Origin: JAUNBG01 sp964442735
Lineage (GTDB): Bacteria > Planctomycetota > Planctomycetia > Pirellulales > Thermoguttaceae
Reading direction: 5' to 3'
Assembly: GCA_964442735.1 (NCBI GenBank)
Contig: CAYUAP010000012.1
Span: 1 to 62,706 of the forward strand
DNA length: 62,706 nucleotides
The position numbers were made by a program, and so were the translations under genes. This document shows, one piece after another, positions 44,489 to 53,688 of the stretch. A model generated the notes under the pieces. That model saw only the letters and a list, made by a program, of their open reading frames with translations, did no database searches and had not been told where the DNA came from. Numbering within the stretch: the stretch's first letter is position 1; each line of letters opens with the position of its first letter.

Positions 44489-44868
44489 TCTTCACCTATT
44501 CCGGGGATTATATATAGGGATTATATATACTCAAGGTCGTTATAAAAATCTATTTTCCAAAACAGGCGAGACACCTGTTTTAGAAGATGCGGACGAGACC
44601 TGCCTGCCGTTAGGCATGGCGTCCGCGCTCCCGGGAAATACCGGATTTATAATGTCCTAAAGTATAATTGTCGTAAAATCTATTTACATAGGAAGACGAT
44701 TAGCCCTCGTCCGCAGGAACAAATATCATTTGTCCTCGAAATTATGAAATAGAACAGGTCCTTTCATTAACCAAAAAACATAATAAAGCACATTCGATTA
44801 CAAATTCGGAAAACCTGTAATCGAATCTCGTCTTCATCCACACGGCTTAAAGGTGGAACAATGATCGA
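44489..44868. other. intergenic region with palindromic element
   Basis: Between the ugd start and the phosphofructokinase stop. It holds element copy 6 (44526-44666) and about 200 bases in which nothing further is seen. Confidence 0.55.
44526..44666 (+). repeat. palindromic MITE-like element, copy 6 (long form)
   Basis: TATACTCAAGGTCGTTATAA at the left and ATGTCCTAAAGTATA at the right, with the AAAACAGGCG...CACCTGTTTT stem (one mismatch) and the GCGGACG / CGTCCGC second stem. Confidence 0.85.
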
Positions 44869-46074
44869 TTAGTACAATCGAACGTAATGGGGCAATTCGC
44901 CAACCAGTGGACGCAGATATTGCAGACAGGCTTCGGTAACATCAAGCCGATCATTGGAAATAAACTCGTCCGGCATAGGTTTTTCCCCCAATGCGACATC
45001 GGCCAACGGGGCTGTTCCGAATCCGATTTTATAGGGATTATTCGATAGACGTTCCATGGTGACCATGACACCACTCGTGCCTTCAAGGGCAAGTTCTACT
45101 GCCCTATGACCACACTGCCAGGCTTCCAGAATATCCTGTTCGGAGGCACGGTCTGCGGCAGACATCTGAAGTGATTCGGTAACCTGAAATTCACCCCGCC
45201 ATCCATATTCATCGGCAATCATTCGATGAAGCATCATGGCAGCACTTGTACCGGCCATAGCCCCGAATTCGACATTGGAGAATCCGTCTTTCGTGGCAGA
45301 AGCACTAATCGGACGACCATCGGCATAGCAAACGCCTTCTCCACAGACAATACTAACCCAACCGTATTTATCATAGGCTTCCTTAACTTCCGTCATGAAC
45401 TGTTCCCGAACAAAAGGCCGTTCCGGTAAAAGAATGATATGTGGAGCATCCCCGTCTTTTTCCCGGGCACAGGCAGCCGCCGCCGGAAGCCAGCCCGCAC
45501 TTCGTCCAACTGTCTGGAAAATTACATATTGATCGACCTTCTTCATATCGCGCGCCAGTGTACCCGCCTGTTTAACCGATAACGCGACATAACGGGCTGC
45601 CGATGGGAAACCGGGCGTATGGTCCGTCGCAAACAGGTCATTATCCACCGTCTTCGGTATTCCAACTCCCCGAAGATCATAACCGTTCTTTTGGCAATAG
45701 GCCTCGACCCGATGAATCGTATCCATCGTATCGTTTCCACCAATTAGAAAATAATAGCGAATATCGTATTTTTTAAGCTGTTCCAAAACAGGAGCAAAAT
45801 CGGCCTCCTTTAGCTTATATCGACAACTTCCCAATGCACTGGACGGTGTATGCTTCAAACCCTCAATATTTTCCGGGGATTGAGCACCTAAATCAATAAC
45901 CATATCTTGAAGGAAACCTTCAATACCATATTGCATTCCATATATTTTATTCATTCGACTGTCAACATTGGTTCGACCCAATTGAAGACATCCCTGAATG
46001 ACACCACACAGACTCGAATTAATGACACTGGTCGGTCCACCACTCTGACCGATAATTGCGTTTCCTTCAAACAT
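44869..46074 (-). CDS. 6-phosphofructokinase, probably PPi-dependent
   Basis: A 401-residue glycolytic enzyme that phosphorylates fructose 6-phosphate to the 1,6-bisphosphate. Motifs are IIGQSGGPTSVINSSL (phosphate-binding, about 6-21), GGNDTMDTIHRV (about 109) and the active-site GIPKTVDNDL (about 137). The ATP-dependent family usually has GGDGS. The GGNDTMDT-type replacement of the glycine after Asp is usual in diphosphate-dependent or related long forms, so PPi use is likely but not proven. It starts behind AGGAGAT, 42 bases after the GATase-like gene. Upstream aminosugar genes would feed it fructose 6-phosphate. Confidence 0.88.
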   Translation of the reverse strand: MFEGNAIIGQSGGPTSVINSSLCGVIQGCLQLGRTNVDSRMNKIYGMQYGIEGFLQDMVIDLGAQSPENIEGLKHTPSSALGSCRYKLKEADFAPVLEQLKKYDIRYYFLIGGNDTMDTIHRVEAYCQKNGYDLRGVGIPKTVDNDLFATDHTPGFPSAARYVALSVKQAGTLARDMKKVDQYVIFQTVGRSAGWLPAAAACAREKDGDAPHIILLPERPFVREQFMTEVKEAYDKYGWVSIVCGEGVCYADGRPISASATKDGFSNVEFGAMAGTSAAMMLHRMIADEYGWRGEFQVTESLQMSAADRASEQDILEAWQCGHRAVELALEGTSGVMVTMERLSNNPYKIGFGTAPLADVALGEKPMPDEFISNDRLDVTEACLQYLRPLVGELPHYVRLY

Positions 46075-46116
46075 CTTAATATCTCCTGTAATTGTTTATA
46101 AATACCGATAAATCGA

Positions 46117-47046
46117 TTATTTTACAACCATTTTCTTTACATTTACAACTGGAGTCTCCTGTAACACATTCATCGTCCACAAAACGAGATTGCGCGCGAA
46201 TTCGGAGTACCATTTACCGATCTCCATAACGTTACCATCCACTTCCTGAACAATAGCTGGTTTTCCCCAATCGACAAGACCACCGGACCAATGCGGAGCC
46301 AAATCGGACGCATAGGCCGCCGTTCGTCCTTTTCCACAGGTCCCGACAATTAAAATAGGATCCTGATGGACCGGCCGGAACCCAAGGGAATCCGTCGGAC
46401 TAATGGCAACGGTCACCTGCTCCTCTATCGGATTACCTTCGTATTCGCGATTAAAAGGTTTTTCACAATCTTCAATAATATCATCATTCAAATGACGAAC
46501 ATCAATTGTAATCCCCTTGAGAAGGACATGACTCCCCTTTTTCGGAATAATTCGATTAAAACCACCAATCGAGGCGGGCCAGTTCCATGGAAGATCCTTT
46601 AATATCGGATGGGAATCCATTTGAATCAAAATAATCGGCAGGGAAGAATTAACACGATCATCTACATTTTGCATGGTAACTGGCAGTACATTCGCCAGGG
46701 GCGACTGATAATATTCCCCATTCAAACCGTAAAAACTTTCCCAGCCTCCTATCATTAAGAGACCACTACCATGATTCTTGACAGAATCGGCAATAAACTC
46801 CATCTGTTCCTTCGAAAAACGACTCGACGGATAATCACTGACGATATATAACGCATAACGCTTCGTTAAAAAATCGGCGGGAGGCGCGTCCGGACTGTTC
46901 ACACGAACATAATCAATTTTATAATGCTTCATCACAGCCGCTAAATAGGCAGCAGCTCCATTTGTGGAATCGTCACCCAAATAACAAACCGTTTTATTGG
47001 TAGTTCCCGTCGAGGTTTTATCCTCGGTTACAATTACATCTTTCAT
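46117..47046 (-). CDS. glutamine amidotransferase-like protein (GATase1-like)
   Basis: A 309-residue cytoplasmic protein resembling the putative class I glutamine amidotransferase-like group (PF07090/COG5426 type). Landmarks are VCYLGDDS near the start, YALYIVSDYPSSRFS, and LLMIGGWESFYGLNGEY at the place of the nucleophile elbow, where tryptophan and glutamate stand instead of a Cys. Later come HPILKDLPWNWP and GRTAAYASDLAPHW. The missing nucleophile cysteine agrees with non-amidotransferase members of the family. It is co-directional with and 42 bases from the phosphofructokinase gene, and lies behind PIG-L and SIS genes. Role unknown. Confidence 0.72.
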   Translation of the reverse strand: MKDVIVTEDKTSTGTTNKTVCYLGDDSTNGAAAYLAAVMKHYKIDYVRVNSPDAPPADFLTKRYALYIVSDYPSSRFSKEQMEFIADSVKNHGSGLLMIGGWESFYGLNGEYYQSPLANVLPVTMQNVDDRVNSSLPIILIQMDSHPILKDLPWNWPASIGGFNRIIPKKGSHVLLKGITIDVRHLNDDIIEDCEKPFNREYEGNPIEEQVTVAISPTDSLGFRPVHQDPILIVGTCGKGRTAAYASDLAPHWSGGLVDWGKPAIVQEVDGNVMEIGKWYSEFARNLVLWTMNVLQETPVVNVKKMVVK

Positions 47047-47392
47047 TTAATCTAAAATCCTTAAATTCTTCCTAAAAACAGCGGCCTTAAAATATAATTC
47101 TCAAAAAATATAATTCTCAAACTGTAAATGATTTTAGGCATAACCATTGATAACATTGTTTTCGCGGATTCCTCTTGGCAAATAACGTTTATCGGATTTA
47201 ATATCTATCATAATCCATTTTTAGGTTTATTATTATAAAAATCTATATTTGCAGAAATACAATCGTATTCGTGATATCCGTGGTTTCAAAATATATCCGG
47301 TTTATACACTGGTACATTTTATACACTGGTACATTGTTTATACACTGGTACATTGAGTATAATATTATAGACCGCCGATACTAAAGCCGATA
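47047..47392. other. AT-rich intergenic region with dispersed repeat
   Basis: It carries a dispersed repeat copy (about 47140-47300; TTGGCAAATAACGTTTATCG and GTGATATCCGTGGTTTCAAA) and three TTTATACACTGGTACATT tandem units (about 47300-47355). No gene is seen. Confidence 0.6.
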
Positions 47393-48214
47393 CTAAAATA
47401 GAGCATCCGCCTTTTCCGGATCGAAAAAGTCGAAATCCATTTCCCGAATGTACTCCTTGGGACCGGTTCGGCGAAGACGATCAATGGTCATTTCAATCTG
47501 CTCCTGACTTTTATAGGCCAAAATCGAATCGATCGATTTTTCGAACAGATCCTGATTGATACGTACCCGGATCGTGGGAGGGGTCTGAAAATTACTGTAG
47601 GCGGTATATTCGTAAAGCTGCGGAATTTTCTCCATGGACTCTCCGAGTTCCGGCCATATGTTTCCCTGGGCATGATAGACACTGATAATCATTTCCGAAT
47701 TCGTCATACGATGGTCCGGATGGAGATCGGTGATTGTCGGTAAAAACAGACGTGTCGGACGTACTTGACGTAAAAGCCATGTAAAAGAGTTGTGCAATCC
47801 TGTAGCCCCCGCGATAACAGGACCGTCCGAATCGTCCGATGCCAGGCGGCGCCCCGACTGTCTATATAAACTACCGTCATCGAAATTCAAAAAGAACAGA
47901 TTTTCGTCCGGTAATCCTAGTAAATGAAACGAATCAATACATTCTTTTTTACGAATATCGGCAATAGTATATTTGGCTTCCGTATGACAATACCCCATAC
48001 GGCCATTGGTTACAACCCCGGCAAAACATGGAATATTACAAGCCTGCCCGGCCAGAAGAGTTTTGACCGCTCCAACAGTAATATCATCGTCATGGGGCGC
48101 AATAAACAACCAGCGTTCTTTACCTTCATTCCAATTCGGCCATATCTCCGAAGGATTCGAAGAAGATATAGTCTGCGTTCCTACCCGTCGATCAAAAATT
48201 ACAGATTGTTCCAT
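47393..48214 (-). CDS. PIG-L/LmbE family deacetylase
   Basis: A 273-residue zinc-dependent N-deacetylase-like enzyme. The N-terminal metal site reads LFIAPHDDDITVGA (His-Asp-Asp, about 35-48) and the second DLHPDHRMTNSEM (about 170), as in the LmbE fold. The family removes acetyl groups from GlcNAc-type sugars or their conjugates. AGGAAT precedes the ATG. It sits 115 bases behind the SIS isomerase gene on the same strand, with a hairpin between them. Together they suggest aminosugar breakdown: deacetylation, then isomerisation and deamination. Confidence 0.87.
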   Translation of the reverse strand: MEQSVIFDRRVGTQTISSSNPSEIWPNWNEGKERWLFIAPHDDDITVGAVKTLLAGQACNIPCFAGVVTNGRMGYCHTEAKYTIADIRKKECIDSFHLLGLPDENLFFLNFDDGSLYRQSGRRLASDDSDGPVIAGATGLHNSFTWLLRQVRPTRLFLPTITDLHPDHRMTNSEMIISVYHAQGNIWPELGESMEKIPQLYEYTAYSNFQTPPTIRVRINQDLFEKSIDSILAYKSQEQIEMTIDRLRRTGPKEYIREMDFDFFDPEKADALF

Positions 48215-48297
48215 AATATATTCCTAATGAATTCTGTTCTATTAGTTATTATTATTACTATTTGTTAATTTAGAGTTTTTGTATATTGAAGGTCCCG

Positions 48298-48314
48298 GCG
48301 GGCTGGAAGCCCGC
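48298..48314 (-). terminator. GC-rich hairpin after the SIS gene
   Basis: GCGGGCT (48298-48304) and AGCCCGC (48308-48314) pair perfectly around GGA, 16 bases beyond the SIS gene stop on the minus strand. It is followed on that strand by CGGGACCTTCAATATAC, so the T-tract is weak. Confidence 0.45.
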
Positions 48315-48329
48315 ATTACAGGGGATGGA

Positions 48330-49346
48330 TTATCCCTCAAACTCGTTACCGATTTTACGGGCACGAGTCGGTTTATCCAGATTAATACCAAGATTGATAC
48401 CGGTCTGAACCAGAAGATTCCAACCCATCATCAACTGGAAGAAAAATTCATAACCGGTAATTTTGGGGTATTTAATAGTCGGGAAAATGGTATCTTCTGC
48501 CGCTATGGCCATAACATAAAGACCGGCACGTCCTTCTATTAATTTCTTGATTTTTTCACACTCGGAAGGGAACGGATCGACGAGAATACAGGCTTCACCA
48601 GCATTCATAATTTCCTCGACACCGTGAAGAAGATAGGTTCCTTCGAGATAATCACTTTTTTTACGAGTAATTTCGTTCGTTTTGAGTGTCAATTCTTCGG
48701 CAACACCATTATTACGACCAGCAAAATAGAGGACAGGAGCCTTGGCCAAATGCTGAATCATATCGGCGTCATATTCGGTTTCCATCAGAATACGGGCCGC
48801 TTTTCCCGCTTCCTGTTTGTTTTGGGCACAGGAACATTGAATCATGTTACAGAGAATCGATCGGTTCAAAAGCGCCTGCTCGACAACACTCTTCGTGGCC
48901 GCAACCGCATTTTCCTTGCCACAGGACAAAACGTAACATTTATCAGTTGCTTCAGCCAAACGCGTGCCCTGATTGGCGGTAACGCCAACACGCTTGGTAT
49001 GACCAGCTTCTCCCAACTTCTTCATTAGGGAAATGATTTCCTTGGTCTGTCCACTATTGGATGCGCCAATAACAACCCATTTCGACAGGTCGTATTCCGT
49101 TGCTTGAAATGAACCTTCGGTTCCGACCGCAATTGGAAGACCACGCTTTAATACGCCATAAATAAAACTCTTCGCCGGGAAAATACGGCTTGAGCCTTCT
49201 CCGGTCAAAAAAACCCGGCCAGTCTCCTGAATCATTCGGGCCGTTTCCGCGGTTTGAGAAAAATCAAATTTCTCAATAACATCCGCAGTTTCCAGCATTT
49301 CCCTGACTAATGCAAACTGATTGTATTTTACGTCGTTAAGGTTCAT
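48330..49346 (-). CDS. SIS-domain sugar isomerase/deaminase (AgaS/GlmS-C type)
   Basis: A 338-residue phosphosugar-binding protein with two SIS domains. The first has GEGSSRIFPAKSF and GASNSGQTKEIISLM (the Ser/Gln phosphate loop, about 90-105). The second has FAGRNNGVAEELTLKTNEI, the glutamate-bearing helix typical of GlmS-like isomerases. The family converts aminosugar phosphates (for example glucosamine or galactosamine 6-phosphate) to ketose phosphates. Good GGAGAA precedes the ATG. It heads a run of minus-strand genes: SIS, PIG-L, GATase-like, phosphofructokinase. Confidence 0.85.
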   Translation of the reverse strand: MNLNDVKYNQFALVREMLETADVIEKFDFSQTAETARMIQETGRVFLTGEGSSRIFPAKSFIYGVLKRGLPIAVGTEGSFQATEYDLSKWVVIGASNSGQTKEIISLMKKLGEAGHTKRVGVTANQGTRLAEATDKCYVLSCGKENAVAATKSVVEQALLNRSILCNMIQCSCAQNKQEAGKAARILMETEYDADMIQHLAKAPVLYFAGRNNGVAEELTLKTNEITRKKSDYLEGTYLLHGVEEIMNAGEACILVDPFPSECEKIKKLIEGRAGLYVMAIAAEDTIFPTIKYPKITGYEFFFQLMMGWNLLVQTGINLGINLDKPTRARKIGNEFEG

Positions 49347-49473
49347 TTTTTCTCCTTCACTTCTCTATTTGTCTATTTACCATGAATAAAATTCCGACCT
49401 GAAATATTATTCTCTAATTATTCTTCTATTATTATAGCAGTCCTTTCACAACAAGTAAATAGTTCAAATAAAA

Positions 49474-50946
49474 TTATTTCAGGGAGGGGTAACGATTTCG
49501 GGCGTCCATTTTTTTAACCAACAGTGAAACGTCGATTTTATCGAGCGTAACATGTTTTTGAGCCGCCCAGGCGGCGGCAACACCGGCTACATGGCCTAGT
49601 TGAATCATGGTTCGCTGTAAACGGCAACTGGCAGCGGCAATATGACTAAAACCGGCCCCGCGACAGGCAACCAGAATATTTTTCAGTGTTCCTTCCGGGA
49701 CAAGACAACGAAATGGAATACCGTACGCAGATACGACGGGAACAAGTCCCCCTCCTTTTCCATGAATATCGCACGGATGATCCGCCACGGCAATCATGTC
49801 GGTATGTGTTTGACGTTCCCAGGTATCCCGAAGATCTTTTTCACGGAGTACATACTGTGTTATAACCCGATAGTCTTCGCGAATCCCCATCAGAGGCGCA
49901 ATTGCCACAAGTTCATAATTCGAGAAATCAGGAGACTGCTGAAGCCAGTGCCAATGATTCCGAACAATCTTCTCTGATCTCTTCATACACTCTTCATAAC
50001 CCAGCTTTTGAATTTCCTCGCCCTGCATCATTGCCATCATATTAATAAAACGAGGACCATCCAGCCAGCCGGTAATCCAGGCAGCTTTAGGAAATGGAAG
50101 AATATCCTCCTTCGAAATTATTTCGCGTCGCGGATTCTTCTTCGGCTCAATTCGATAACAACGCGTAATCGCGTTAAGTTGTACATCCGCCTTGTCTGGG
50201 GCTAATGATTCCTGATATTCCGCCTTCCCCTCCCGACCTATCCGGACCGAACAATCAAGCGCCCGACACAAAACAACGGATCCGGTACAGTCGATAAAAA
50301 CCGCCGCTTTAATCCGAATAATCTTTTGATCGGATCGACGGACAAGAATCGAGTCCACTAAAGTCCGATCCGAATTTTTTTCCGCCTGAAAAAACTCCGT
50401 TTTATCCAGCAGTGTAATTTTTTTCGTTTCTGCAAATATTTCCCGCACGATACGGTCAAATGCCTCCGGAAGATAGGGGACACTTCTGTAATCCCCCTTC
50501 GGTGGTTTGGCTCGAACGAGTGAAATGGAATAGGGTTCCTCCGGCAGGGATCGATCAATTAAACGTGTTCCATAGGGACCGGGAATAGCCATCACCTTCA
50601 TTTTAGCAACACCGGCACCATTGATAGCCTTCATACGAGAATAAAATTCTTCGGCAATATCACAACCGGGTCCGCCTTCCCAACTCGAAACAAATCCATT
50701 GACCCCAGTTCCGCCCACCAACTTCATTTTCTCCACGATAACGACCTGCGCTCCTTCCCGAGCCGCAGCAATCGCCGCCGCACAACCTGCACTTCCCGCC
50801 CCAACAATACAAACATCGGTGGTTAATACTTCCGCCGGTTCAGGTTCGCCCGCAATGTTTGCAATCGCTTGACCTGTACTGATAAATGTCATAACTAAAA
50901 TCAAGACTAATTGCCACCTAAATTGTTTATATAATTGTTTATACAT
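49474..50946 (-). CDS. exported FAD-dependent oxidoreductase (PF12831-like)
   Basis: A 490-residue protein with an N-terminal signal peptide (MYKQLYKQFRWQLVLILVMTF). A dinucleotide-binding motif follows: DVCIVGAGSAGCAAAIAAAREGAQVVIVEK (broken here only by residue count), then LVGGTGVNG, and in the middle VFIDCTGSVVLCRALD. The C-terminal part has NILVACRGAGFSHIAAASCRLQ. These FAD-dependent proteins are abundant in planctomycetes and related glycan degraders, and their substrates are mostly unknown. A redox step on sugars outside the cytoplasm is a guess. It stands alone between the SIS gene and a palindromic element. Confidence 0.85.
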   Translation of the reverse strand: MYKQLYKQFRWQLVLILVMTFISTGQAIANIAGEPEPAEVLTTDVCIVGAGSAGCAAAIAAAREGAQVVIVEKMKLVGGTGVNGFVSSWEGGPGCDIAEEFYSRMKAINGAGVAKMKVMAIPGPYGTRLIDRSLPEEPYSISLVRAKPPKGDYRSVPYLPEAFDRIVREIFAETKKITLLDKTEFFQAEKNSDRTLVDSILVRRSDQKIIRIKAAVFIDCTGSVVLCRALDCSVRIGREGKAEYQESLAPDKADVQLNAITRCYRIEPKKNPRREIISKEDILPFPKAAWITGWLDGPRFINMMAMMQGEEIQKLGYEECMKRSEKIVRNHWHWLQQSPDFSNYELVAIAPLMGIREDYRVITQYVLREKDLRDTWERQTHTDMIAVADHPCDIHGKGGGLVPVVSAYGIPFRCLVPEGTLKNILVACRGAGFSHIAAASCRLQRTMIQLGHVAGVAAAWAAQKHVTLDKIDVSLLVKKMDARNRYPSLK

Positions 50947-50999
50947 TAATTATCCCTATTTGATTATCCCCATTATCGATGGTTCCATTTTTCATCAAA

Positions 51000-51118
51000 T
51001 ATACTGCACGACGTTATAAATTCAGCATTTCCTGGGAGTACGAACGTCTCGTCCGCATCCTCCAAAACAGGTATTTCCCCAGTTTTGAAAATAGACTTTT
51101 ATAACGACCTTGAGTATA
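51000..51118 (-). repeat. palindromic MITE-like element, copy 7 (short form)
   Basis: Minus orientation, 54 bases upstream of the FAD oxidoreductase gene and directly after the prenyltransferase-fold gene stop (51128). It has terminal TATACTGCACGACGTTATAA and CCTTGAGTATA; the inner stem is degraded (AAAACAGG...CCAGTTTT). Confidence 0.8.
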
Positions 51119-51127
51119 TCATTCAAG

Positions 51128-52255
51128 TTACTCAATATGGCAATGGGCAAGAACGATTAACGCATATCCGGTCACCAGATTCATATCGTTTTCCATCCAC
51201 ATAGAGTTGTCATTGACCCAGTATCCATCTTCATTTTGCGCGGCCATAAAGGCTTTAATCAGATCACCTTTCCAGAAATGTACCTTGTTGTCTTTATCGC
51301 GAAATAAATTTTTGCCGAGAACATCAAGAGTTTTGGACATGGTATGATAATAATAATAGAGGCCTTTTTTTCCCAGGCCGGGATTTTCATTAACGGTATA
51401 ATTATCACGAATCCATCCGGAAGCGGCTTTAACCCGTGGATCGTCCGGTTTGAGACCTGCATATATCAGACTTTTAAGTCCGGCATAGGTAATACTCCCA
51501 TAACTTCTCAAACCACCGTTGACCTCGCCAGCCGGGCTTTCGCCGTCACCCACACATGTATAGAAGAAACCGCCATCCGCATTTTTAGAAGTAATGGCGT
51601 TGGGATTCCCTTCCGACTCCAGATTTTGACATCGGGAAACGAATACAAGGGCGTCCTGCATTGCCTGATCGTTGGGATCTGCCCCAAGATCGTGAAGTGT
51701 TTCCATAAAGAATTGGGTATTGGACAGGTCCGGACGCGTTCCGCCCCCATAACCAAGTCCACCATATTTAATATCGTTTTTGTCAACACCATTTGCCGCG
51801 TTATACTGTTGACCTCGTATAAATTTTTCCCCTTCCCCAATGATATTATCGAGTCCTTTCATCCCCTTTTTTCGTGCCAGTTGAAGACAAGAAAGAGCCA
51901 AACACGATTCATAGGTAGAGATCCGTCCTCCCGGCGAATAGATTCCGCCATCTTTCTGAACAGATTCCAATAAATGGGCCAGTCCTTTGGCCACGGTCGG
52001 ATCGTCCGGTGATAGACCTGCCTCCATTAGACCAAGAAGTACGATAATCGAAACCCCGATTCCAGAACGTGGCGAACTCGAAAAACCTCCGTTATCGTTC
52101 TGAACAAACCGAAGATAATTGATTCCAAACTCTATCATATCACATCGTGACTTCTCCAATCGAGCCAACTCCGTCTTGTCCGGTTCCTGCCCAAAAACAT
52201 AACCGGTTAATAATGTCAATGTTAAAATCAGCAGTAGACTTTTTTTATAAAACAT
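51128..52255 (-). CDS. exported prenyltransferase/squalene-oxidase-repeat protein
   Basis: A 375-residue protein with a signal peptide (MFYKKSLLLILTLTLLTGYVFG) and AGGAGAT before the ATG. It consists of alpha/alpha-toroid repeats of the PFTB type: YLRFVQNDNGGFSS, LLESVQKDGGIYSPGG, YGGLGYGGGTRPDLSNTQF, FVSRCQ, SYGSITYAGLKSLIYAGLKPDD and FMAAQNEDGYWVND. The terpene cyclase DxDD and QW signature set is not complete, and the protein is exported. It is therefore more likely one of the non-cyclase toroid proteins common in planctomycetes than a squalene-hopene cyclase. It lies 58 bases behind the DUF1559 pseudopilin gene. Confidence 0.85.
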   Translation of the reverse strand: MFYKKSLLLILTLTLLTGYVFGQEPDKTELARLEKSRCDMIEFGINYLRFVQNDNGGFSSSPRSGIGVSIIVLLGLMEAGLSPDDPTVAKGLAHLLESVQKDGGIYSPGGRISTYESCLALSCLQLARKKGMKGLDNIIGEGEKFIRGQQYNAANGVDKNDIKYGGLGYGGGTRPDLSNTQFFMETLHDLGADPNDQAMQDALVFVSRCQNLESEGNPNAITSKNADGGFFYTCVGDGESPAGEVNGGLRSYGSITYAGLKSLIYAGLKPDDPRVKAASGWIRDNYTVNENPGLGKKGLYYYYHTMSKTLDVLGKNLFRDKDNKVHFWKGDLIKAFMAAQNEDGYWVNDNSMWMENDMNLVTGYALIVLAHCHIE

Positions 52256-52313
52256 ATCTCTATCTCCTATTTTAATTAGGACGCTTCATCCTTTAATTAG
52301 GACGTTTTGTCTT

Positions 52314-53279
52314 TTATGGCAACTGAACAACTTCTTTATTGCGACGACTAGCCATTCCCTTTAATATGGCAAGGTCCGTTGATTCGGAGACGAATCGAAC
52401 GGAACCATCACATAACGCAAACGAAACTCCACCACTATGATGACTGGAAAATGACCCTGTACTGTAAAATTGGCGGTACAGACCCGCATTCGCATTGTCC
52501 CGATCCTTGATAACATTGAGTGGCCAATCCATATTTTTCGAACTCGTATAAATTATGGCTCCATTATAGGGATTGGCATATGCACCACGTATCCAGGCCA
52601 AATAACCTTGATAATCGTCGTTGGCTATTTCACCTAAACAGAATGTATTGGAGAGACCATCGATAATCGCCGCAAATTTCATACAATTATTTTCAAAAAA
52701 GATACCATTGTTCGCATTGGGGCCTCCCCCATAGGCACCACCATTTTCATCGGCGGTACGTATCAGGGAATAATATTTTCCCGAAGTTCCTATTTCTCCA
52801 ACCGCACCTGAATTTCCATAATAATGCGCGGTGTAACAATCTATTTCCTGATTATATAACGACATCATACTCGAAAACGATACATCACAAGAGGGACATT
52901 GAAAACAAGGAATCTTTATTTTCGCCAATGTTTCATTGCCCTGATAACCAGGCGTTCCTTCATCTTCTTCATAGGGATTGGAAAAATCGATCTGTCCGTG
53001 TATCGTACTCTGCTCCAAAAAAGGGAGAACGCGGGCCAGAATTCCCAACCCCTGACTTTTATCATTTTTGAATTTTAACCAGGCCTCCGGAGGAAGGGCA
53101 TGGTATATATCATGGTAACCATGAAAACCAAGCATTAACTGCTTTAGATTATTCGTACATTGCATTCGACGAGCCACTTCTCGTGCCGCCTGAACGGCAG
53201 GAAGTAACAACGCTATTAAAATACCTATAATGGCGATAACAACCAGTAACTCTACGAGGGTAAAAGCCGATCGTTTCAT
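52314..53279 (-). CDS. DUF1559 protein with type II prepilin-like N-terminus
   Basis: A 321-residue protein of the planctomycete-enriched DUF1559 family. The prepilin-type start KRSAFTLVELLVVIAIIGIL has the glutamate at position 5 of the mature chain, then LLPAVQAAREVARRMQCTNNLKQ. The family C-terminal signature is HSGGVSFALCDGSVRFVSES. A prepilin peptidase would cut before the Phe, leaving a membrane or pseudopilus subunit with a large beta-rich head. Genomes of this phylum carry many copies and their function is unclear. This gene is the strongest single taxonomic marker in the window. Confidence 0.96.
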   Translation of the reverse strand: MKRSAFTLVELLVVIAIIGILIALLLPAVQAAREVARRMQCTNNLKQLMLGFHGYHDIYHALPPEAWLKFKNDKSQGLGILARVLPFLEQSTIHGQIDFSNPYEEDEGTPGYQGNETLAKIKIPCFQCPSCDVSFSSMMSLYNQEIDCYTAHYYGNSGAVGEIGTSGKYYSLIRTADENGGAYGGGPNANNGIFFENNCMKFAAIIDGLSNTFCLGEIANDDYQGYLAWIRGAYANPYNGAIIYTSSKNMDWPLNVIKDRDNANAGLYRQFYSTGSFSSHHSGGVSFALCDGSVRFVSESTDLAILKGMASRRNKEVVQLP

Positions 53280-53688
53280 TTATATTCCTTTATGATCGAA
53301 AAAGACACTTCATCTCTTTAATTCGACATTCAATTCCAGCATAGAAGTATAAATGATTTTTCCTGTAAATATCATTTCATCCTGTTTTTGCACTTCTTTA
53401 CCGGGGCCTTCTATTTCATATTCATTTTTCATTAATTAATTTGAGTGTACTATCTTTCCAACAGGTGTCAACCGGACACCCAAATTGTTTTCCCGTAAAA
53501 AACACTGGTTAAAACCGAAAAAACTTCACGGATTTATCTATTTTTTTTTGATAACCTATTTTAATTTTGATAAAACCACAACGGATTTACCGAATGGCCT
53601 TTAAATGAAAAAATGTAAAACCGATGAATGTCATGATTCATTTTTTGAACAGGACATTATCTATTAGATACAGGAAAGGAAAATATCA
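53280..53688. other. divergent intergenic region between DUF1559 and fasciclin genes
   Basis: AT-rich. Apart from the inverted repeat at 53464-53480 and the CAGGAAAGGA ribosome-binding site of the fasciclin gene (about 53671-53680) nothing distinct is seen. Confidence 0.5.
53464..53480. promoter_or_regulatory. possible operator: GGTGTC-N5-GACACC
   Basis: A perfect 6-bp inverted repeat with a 5-base spacer lies in the space between two divergently transcribed genes (minus pseudopilin, plus fasciclin). It could be a regulator site or a small hairpin. The binding protein is unknown. Confidence 0.3.

Noticed and set aside
51128..52255. Squalene-hopene cyclase
   Set aside because: It has the alpha/alpha-toroid repeats but an export signal, short length and no clear DxDD catalytic motif.
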